NCBI GenBank assembly: GCA_019456225.1
Contig: VRUI01000002.1
Span: 110,189 to 174,188, forward strand
Length of the DNA: 64,000 nt
Source of the DNA: Planctomycetota bacterium
GTDB lineage: Bacteria; Planctomycetota; Phycisphaerae; Sedimentisphaerales; Anaerohalosphaeraceae
Direction: 5' to 3'
Shown piece after piece: positions 62,201 through 64,000 of the stretch. A model generated the notes under the pieces. That model ran no database searches, was not told the DNA's origin, and saw only the letters and a program-made list of their open reading frames with translations. The translations under genes and the position numbers were made by a program. Positions within the stretch are counted from its first letter, which is position 1; the number at the start of each line of letters is the position of its first letter.

Positions 62201-62306
62201 TGAGTTGTTGTTTCTTAAGGAGATTGGTTTGGTAAGTTTCGATGCAAACGTTGATGAGGATAAAGGTTTGGACAACTTGGCGTGGGGGATCAGGGGGAAG
62301 AGGTGA
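59220..62306 (+). CDS. WD40-Roc GTPase-TIR protein, likely NLR-like defence factor
   Basis: About 1028 aa with a modular plan. Residues 1-40 are encoded by a REP-like sequence. Seven WD40 blades follow (about 45-350), each with a GH and a WD/WN/WR ending (e.g. VYSVAFSPNNPNLLASG, IRLWN). A Roc-type GTPase (about 355-540) has P-loop GDTGVGKSG and switch DMGGQPVFKVIHQ; the usual NKxD is replaced (VAARDDCG). A COR-like helical region and a zinc ribbon (CPNPEC, CPCG; about 820-850) precede a C-terminal TIR domain (from HDFDVFMAYNSKDKSL, about 893) with GKWEALELRTF, whose Glu fits the NADase position. A sensor-switch-NADase scheme is inferred. Start TTG after ATAGGAG. Confidence 0.88.
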   Translation: MDTKKEQLVKRPGVQNATSCVPLKKVSPPLILPVPLILPSADGLKCRHTLSGHTAYVTQMAWSPDGKTLASPSGDETIRLWNADTGKVSKTLDEPSNRVTCASWSSDGKLLAAACWDKKVYLWNMDNNTFIGAMEGHLGDVYSVAFSPNNPNLLASGGTKDPRIHLWNTEKMRIESTLDSHDGGIHSLVWSPSGDVLASCSDEDTIKLWDINDGKLQRSLELGQQFRGGIAWSSNGRWLASACADATIRIWNPETGRQVHVLEGHSDKVRGLSFSSDSKLMASVSLDGTIRLWRTGTWEMLRVIEEKQVEFNIWQGLAFNPKSSVLAAPAAEDEHIRIWDIDIKAILELDAAAAKVQYKNAKIVLLGDTGVGKSGLAWVLLGNKFKATESTHGREVKVFGKTKVKLKNGSSETREAFLWDMGGQPVFKVIHQLHLNETTLAIIVIDGGYDDGPFAAVRYWGKALEYAYSFNDKQPFKPVKFLVAARDDCGAVAVSPDAIDQIVKELGFQKYISTSASKGKNIENLREAISEAIDWDSLLGVSSTQLFQRIKSFLVDERDCGQLSTLEDLYETFLRMKDVDPETPRLRSQFEICVDQLNRHGLIQNLSFGKYILLKPELLDSYVYALFNAAEKNEEGKGWILENEVSNDEFTNPWDNSIADKIDKKQGQLLLLAAVEELIKHEVVLREETADGNYLVFPSHLTREYPHTPEMTVVEAVFNFEGPVLNIYASLVVRLAHSQMFTLSSDDMWRNTAFFGSQEGGKYGLALTGGVNEGSGKLSLFYDGGKDDVKVQFEKFVEAHLNKRALEGTVLKQRIFVCPNPECRMPLPDGYVKVLQDKDKKEFKCPCGATISIVDPKEQIDFGSKLDEMDRQADSGRIRSAARSVIEGKIATHDFDVFMAYNSKDKSLVEALAKQLRSRGLNPWLDMEQIPPGRWFQDLIQKAIPKVGCAAVIVGKMGLGKWEALELRTFISQCVEKGKPVIPVLLPGVDKLPDELLFLKEIGLVSFDANVDEDKGLDNLAWGIRGKR
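59255..59340 (+). repeat. REP-like element inside the 5' end of the WD40-TIR gene
   Basis: GTGCAGAATGCTACTTCATG, CCTGAAAAAGGTGTCTCC and two copies of CCCCTTAATTTTACC. In the reading frame it encodes VQNATSCVPLKKVSPP and two LILP words. It repeats the words of 1140-1180 and 59165-59192. Confidence 0.75.
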
Positions 62307-62324
62307 GGGGAAATTAAAGCGAGG

Positions 62325-62356
62325 AAGTTAAAGAGGTCGGACACCTTTTTCTAGGG
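62325..62356 (-). repeat. REP-like element, right arm (inverted)
   Basis: On the minus strand CCCTAGAAAAAGGTGTCCG followed by ACCTCTTTAACTTCC, an inverted match to the left arm at 59165. It starts 19 bases after the stop codon of the WD40-TIR gene. Confidence 0.65.
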
Positions 62357-62410
62357 AATCGCGGTTTTTGATGTCTTTAGTTGCGATTTTGCGTGGTATA
62401 AAAAAAATAA

Positions 62411-63286
62411 CTATTGAATTTGCCCAAAGAAACTTTCTATTTTATTTTCGCAGCTTGTTTCTGTTTGGTCTTTTAGTAGTTCTATGCATCGGGCGAGGTA
62501 TTTTAGTTCCTGGGGGGTTATTACGTAGTTATCGTGGTAGCGCGCTCCTACGTAGGCTTGTCTTAGTAAATCAAAACGCTTTCTTTCCTGCTCGGTGCGG
62601 AGCGGGAATACTGTGAAAAAGGCTGGGTCGTGATTGGCTGCTAATCTGCGGAGAGTATCGAGGTCGTGGGTCTTGGGTTTGTAATTTGTGTAGACTAATA
62701 ACACTGTGCCATAAAAAGCCTCTGCGGCCTGATGTAACATAAAGGCTGCTTTTTTGTATTTCTTTTTATTAAAAGTGTACTCAAAAATATCAACAAAATC
62801 GTTTGCACTTTCAAACCATTGTTTGAAATCTGCTTTTGCCTGCCCTAGTCTTTCTTTGGGGGTTAGTTCTTTTGGTTCTGCAAGCTCGAACTTTTTTGAG
62901 TCGTATAGGATTATTCCTTCTTTTTTGATGTCGCTGAAGAAGTACTGGCCCTTTTTTAGTTTATTGTTTACGAAATTTATTTCATGTGCGATTATTTTGA
63001 CGGGGGTTTGTACGGGGAGTTTTCCGGCTTCGTCTTCGAGTTGGTACCAGAGATCGAGGTTGTCGGCTAGTGCCTTGGATTTTACTATTGCCAGGATGTC
63101 GAAATCGGAGGAGTATTCATAAGTTGTGTTGCCTTCTACGGTGACATCTTCTACCCAATCGCCTCTTGCATAAGAGCCGAAGAGGATGATCATCTCGGCC
63201 TGGGGGACCGTCTGGCGAATGATGCCTGTGATACGGGCAATCTCGCCACGTTTACGCTGGGGCAAATGTGCTATTGAATCCTTCAT
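62411..63286 (-). CDS. MNT-HEPN fusion: nucleotidyltransferase plus HEPN domain
   Basis: N-terminal minimal nucleotidyltransferase with FGSYARGDW and, after an insert of about 15 residues, SSDFDILAIV (GS...DxD catalytic pattern). The C-terminal half (about 135-290) is a HEPN helical bundle (QWFESANDFVDIFEYTF, KAAFMLHQAAEAFYGTVLLVYTNYKPKTHDLDTL). Separate MNT and HEPN proteins form antitoxin/toxin pairs in which the MNT adenylylates HEPN; here both are one chain. The insert in the MNT active region is unusual. A consensus promoter sits so close that the message may be leaderless. Its 3' part is duplicated at 58851-58961. Confidence 0.88.
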   Translation of the reverse strand: MKDSIAHLPQRKRGEIARITGIIRQTVPQAEMIILFGSYARGDWVEDVTVEGNTTYEYSSDFDILAIVKSKALADNLDLWYQLEDEAGKLPVQTPVKIIAHEINFVNNKLKKGQYFFSDIKKEGIILYDSKKFELAEPKELTPKERLGQAKADFKQWFESANDFVDIFEYTFNKKKYKKAAFMLHQAAEAFYGTVLLVYTNYKPKTHDLDTLRRLAANHDPAFFTVFPLRTEQERKRFDLLRQAYVGARYHDNYVITPQELKYLARCIELLKDQTETSCENKIESFFGQIQ

Positions 63287-63293
63287 AAATGGT

Positions 63294-63322
63294 ATTATGA
63301 GCTATTATGGCCGGATTGTCAA
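63294..63322 (-). promoter_or_regulatory. Sigma-70 promoter of the MNT-HEPN gene
   Basis: On the minus strand TTGACA (63317-63322), a 17-base spacer and CATAAT (63294-63299). Transcription would start about 63287, at or next to the ATG at 63286, and no ribosome site is present upstream of that ATG. Confidence 0.7.
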
Positions 63323-63532
63323 ATTTTTATTGACAACAATAAGAGATTATGGTAAATTTGCAGTAGGTTGTGAGAAATCAACTCTTAATATACCGTTGTA
63401 TGCGTTACTGGTGCTTTGTTGCCCTTGTCCAGACGTATAACGGCGGTTCATGTCTTTATGGGCTTTCCAGCGTTTAGCGTTACGTGTTTTTTTGCGGAGA
63501 TTGTGCGCGTTTTGATTTAGAAATTTGGTGTG
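63323..63532. other. Gene-free stretch before the structured region
   Basis: No credible gene. A weak inverted pair (CGTATAACG near 63434 and CGTTACG near 63479) brackets about 45 bases and faintly resembles a recombination site, but the match is poor. Confidence 0.3.
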
Positions 63533-63567
63533 GCTGAGAGCTGTTAATAGTGCCGCGGCTCTCAGCC
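63533..63567. repeat. Perfect 10-bp inverted repeat
   Basis: GGCTGAGAGC (from 63533) and GCTCTCAGCC (63558-63567) are exact complements with a loop of about 15 bases. It directly abuts the tRNA-like structure. Confidence 0.75.
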
Positions 63568-63735
63568 GAGGCAGTGACGGAATGGTAAACGTACTAGTAA
63601 GTGGTTATATGCCATAAGCCAGTCGGCTCAGGGTTATATCACCCTTAAGCCCGGTGTGACTAATTGAAAAGCTGTGGATATACACAGGTGCGTGCCTTGG
63701 TATGAGCTGCGCAGGTTCGACCCCTGCCTGCCTTG
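63568..63735 (+). tRNA. tRNA-like structure with long insertion (class II-like), tentative
   Basis: GAGGCAG (63568-63574) pairs with CTGCCTT (63728-63734) as a 7-bp acceptor stem (one G-U); the next bases TG, ACG, a GG-containing loop and CGT make a D-arm; GCAGG-TTCGACC-CCTGC (63711-63727) is a perfect T-arm, followed by a single unpaired G. No CCA is encoded. Between D-arm and T-arm lie 118 bases instead of about 45, folding into several hairpins (AGCC-AGTC-GGCT, AGGGT-TATATC-ACCCT, CTGTG-GATATA-CACAG). The 5' end resembles tRNA-Leu. No anticodon arm can be assigned with confidence. It could be an intron-bearing tRNA, a decayed tRNA or part of a larger RNA. Confidence 0.45.
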
Positions 63736-63761
63736 TTAGATTAAATGTGAATTTATATTTT

Positions 63762-63776
63762 AAAGGGATTACTTAG
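63762..63776. repeat. 15-bp direct repeat, copy 1
   Basis: AAAGGGATTACTTAG, identical to 63985-63999, 223 bases apart. It is also the 5' arm of the 11-bp stem. Confidence 0.8.
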
Positions 63777-63844
63777 ACCATACAGGTTACCGTCTCGGCT
63801 TTGTGGCGTTACAGGTTTAACGTCGCCGGGGCGGTGATCCCTTT
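63762..63844. ncRNA. Structured element with 11-bp closing stem, tentative
   Basis: AAAGGGATTAC (63762-63772) pairs with GTGATCCCTTT (63834-63844) over 11 positions with one G-U. Inside, GGC-GTTA and TAAC-GTC-GCC form another stem. The first 15 bases recur at 63985. Structure is clear; whether it is RNA or a DNA repeat is not. Confidence 0.4.
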
Positions 63845-63895
63845 ATTCGCTTTAACAAGAGCTTAAACCAAAGGAACTGAATAAATCGAAAAATC

Positions 63896-63968
63896 GCTGT
63901 CGCCTCCGATGGCTTGGGCATCCCAATTTGTATGAACTGGTCGCAAAATGCACTAGGGAGGCGGCAGC
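63896..63968. ncRNA. 12-bp stem-loop with internal hairpin, tentative
   Basis: GCTGTCGCCTCC (63896-63907) pairs with GGAGGCGGCAGC (63957-63968), with one G-U. The loop contains TTGGG-CAT-CCCAA. Together with the preceding element it makes a multi-stem region without coding potential. Confidence 0.45.
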
Positions 63969-63984
63969 CACGTAGATAACTATG

Positions 63985-63999
63985 AAAGGGATTACTTAG
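63985..63999. repeat. 15-bp direct repeat, copy 2, at right edge
   Basis: Exact copy of 63762-63776, ending one base before the window edge, as if a second copy of the structured element begins here. Confidence 0.8.
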
Positions 64000-64000
64000 G

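Noticed and set aside
46426..63286. Insertion sequence or prophage carrying the island
   Set aside because: No transposase, integrase, capsid or terminase gene is seen. Mobility can be inferred only from repeats.
46426..63300. CRISPR array
   Set aside because: No series of identical 25-40 bp repeats with regular unique spacers was found. The 21-bp units at 51486 are contiguous, degenerate and have no spacers.
63434..63485. Integron attC site
   Set aside because: CGTATAACG and CGTTACG pair weakly, but the R' box does not fit GTTRRRY, the inner arms do not pair, and no integrase gene is visible.
63593..63710. Group I intron inside the tRNA-like gene
   Set aside because: The insertion is under about 100 bases, and the conserved P7/S core sequences are not recognisable.
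63568..63735. tmRNA
   Set aside because: The tRNA-like part has a paired D-stem, the length is far too short, and no tag-peptide frame ending in Ala-Ala is present.

Overview
The window looks like a chromosomal segment of a flagellated, AT-leaning member of the Planctomycetes/PVC group, most likely Phycisphaerae (Sedimentisphaerales-like). This is an inference from gene content: a hydrazine-synthase-alpha-like exported c-type cytochrome, flagellar export and switch genes in one sigma-54-controlled cluster, many small lipoproteins, and a FecR-N-like protein. No rRNA or marker gene fixes the taxon.

Left part (1-46.4 kb) is mostly host backbone. After a truncated gene and a stretch rich in small hairpins (0.6-1.4 kb) comes the HzsA-like cytochrome (1.5-4.2 kb). 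From 17.3 kb down to 4.5 kb one long minus-strand flagellar cluster runs: TPR membrane protein, exported TPR protein, sigma-54 activator, FliL, FliM, FliN, FlhA, small membrane protein, FliA, small proteins, two lipoproteins and an FlgM-like anti-sigma factor. A clear sigma-54 promoter lies just upstream of its first gene, and a second sigma-54 activator sits immediately beyond. Next are a WYL regulator, a small lipoprotein with a strong sigma-70 promoter, the c-di-AMP pair cdaA-ybbR, cstA, der, two membrane proteins, a propeller lipoprotein, a Gfo/Idh-family protein, glyA, a membrane-protein pair, a radical SAM/UbiA/methyltransferase group, a HAD phosphatase, a KtrA/KtrB potassium system, an exported propeller protein, a class I fumarase alpha subunit, a FecR-N-like fragment, a thioesterase and a SurA/PpiC foldase. 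A family of two-hairpin intergenic repeats (8.2, 26.4, 28.5, 40.7 and perhaps 44.2 kb) punctuates this part.

Right part (46.5-63.3 kb) is an accessory, defence-type island built from modules. Three successive genes (a protein of unknown family, a secreted DNase-I-like hydrolase, a tandem RecA/KaiC-like ATPase) each follow a copy of the same ~100 bp leader. Then come a SIR2-HerA anti-phage pair, a membrane-anchored protein of unknown family, two more unknown proteins and a DUF2235 hydrolase interleaved with short copies of the 3' end of a fibronectin-III gene and a duplicated start-proximal leader, a WD40-Roc-TIR protein bracketed by inverted REP-like sequences, and an MNT-HEPN gene whose 3' end is duplicated on the far side of the WD40-TIR gene.

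The last 0.6 kb holds no protein gene but is strongly structured: a perfect 10-bp inverted repeat, a tRNA-like cloverleaf interrupted by a long insertion, and an element with 11- and 12-bp stems whose first 15 bases recur exactly at the right edge. It may be the start of a large structured RNA or repeat array.
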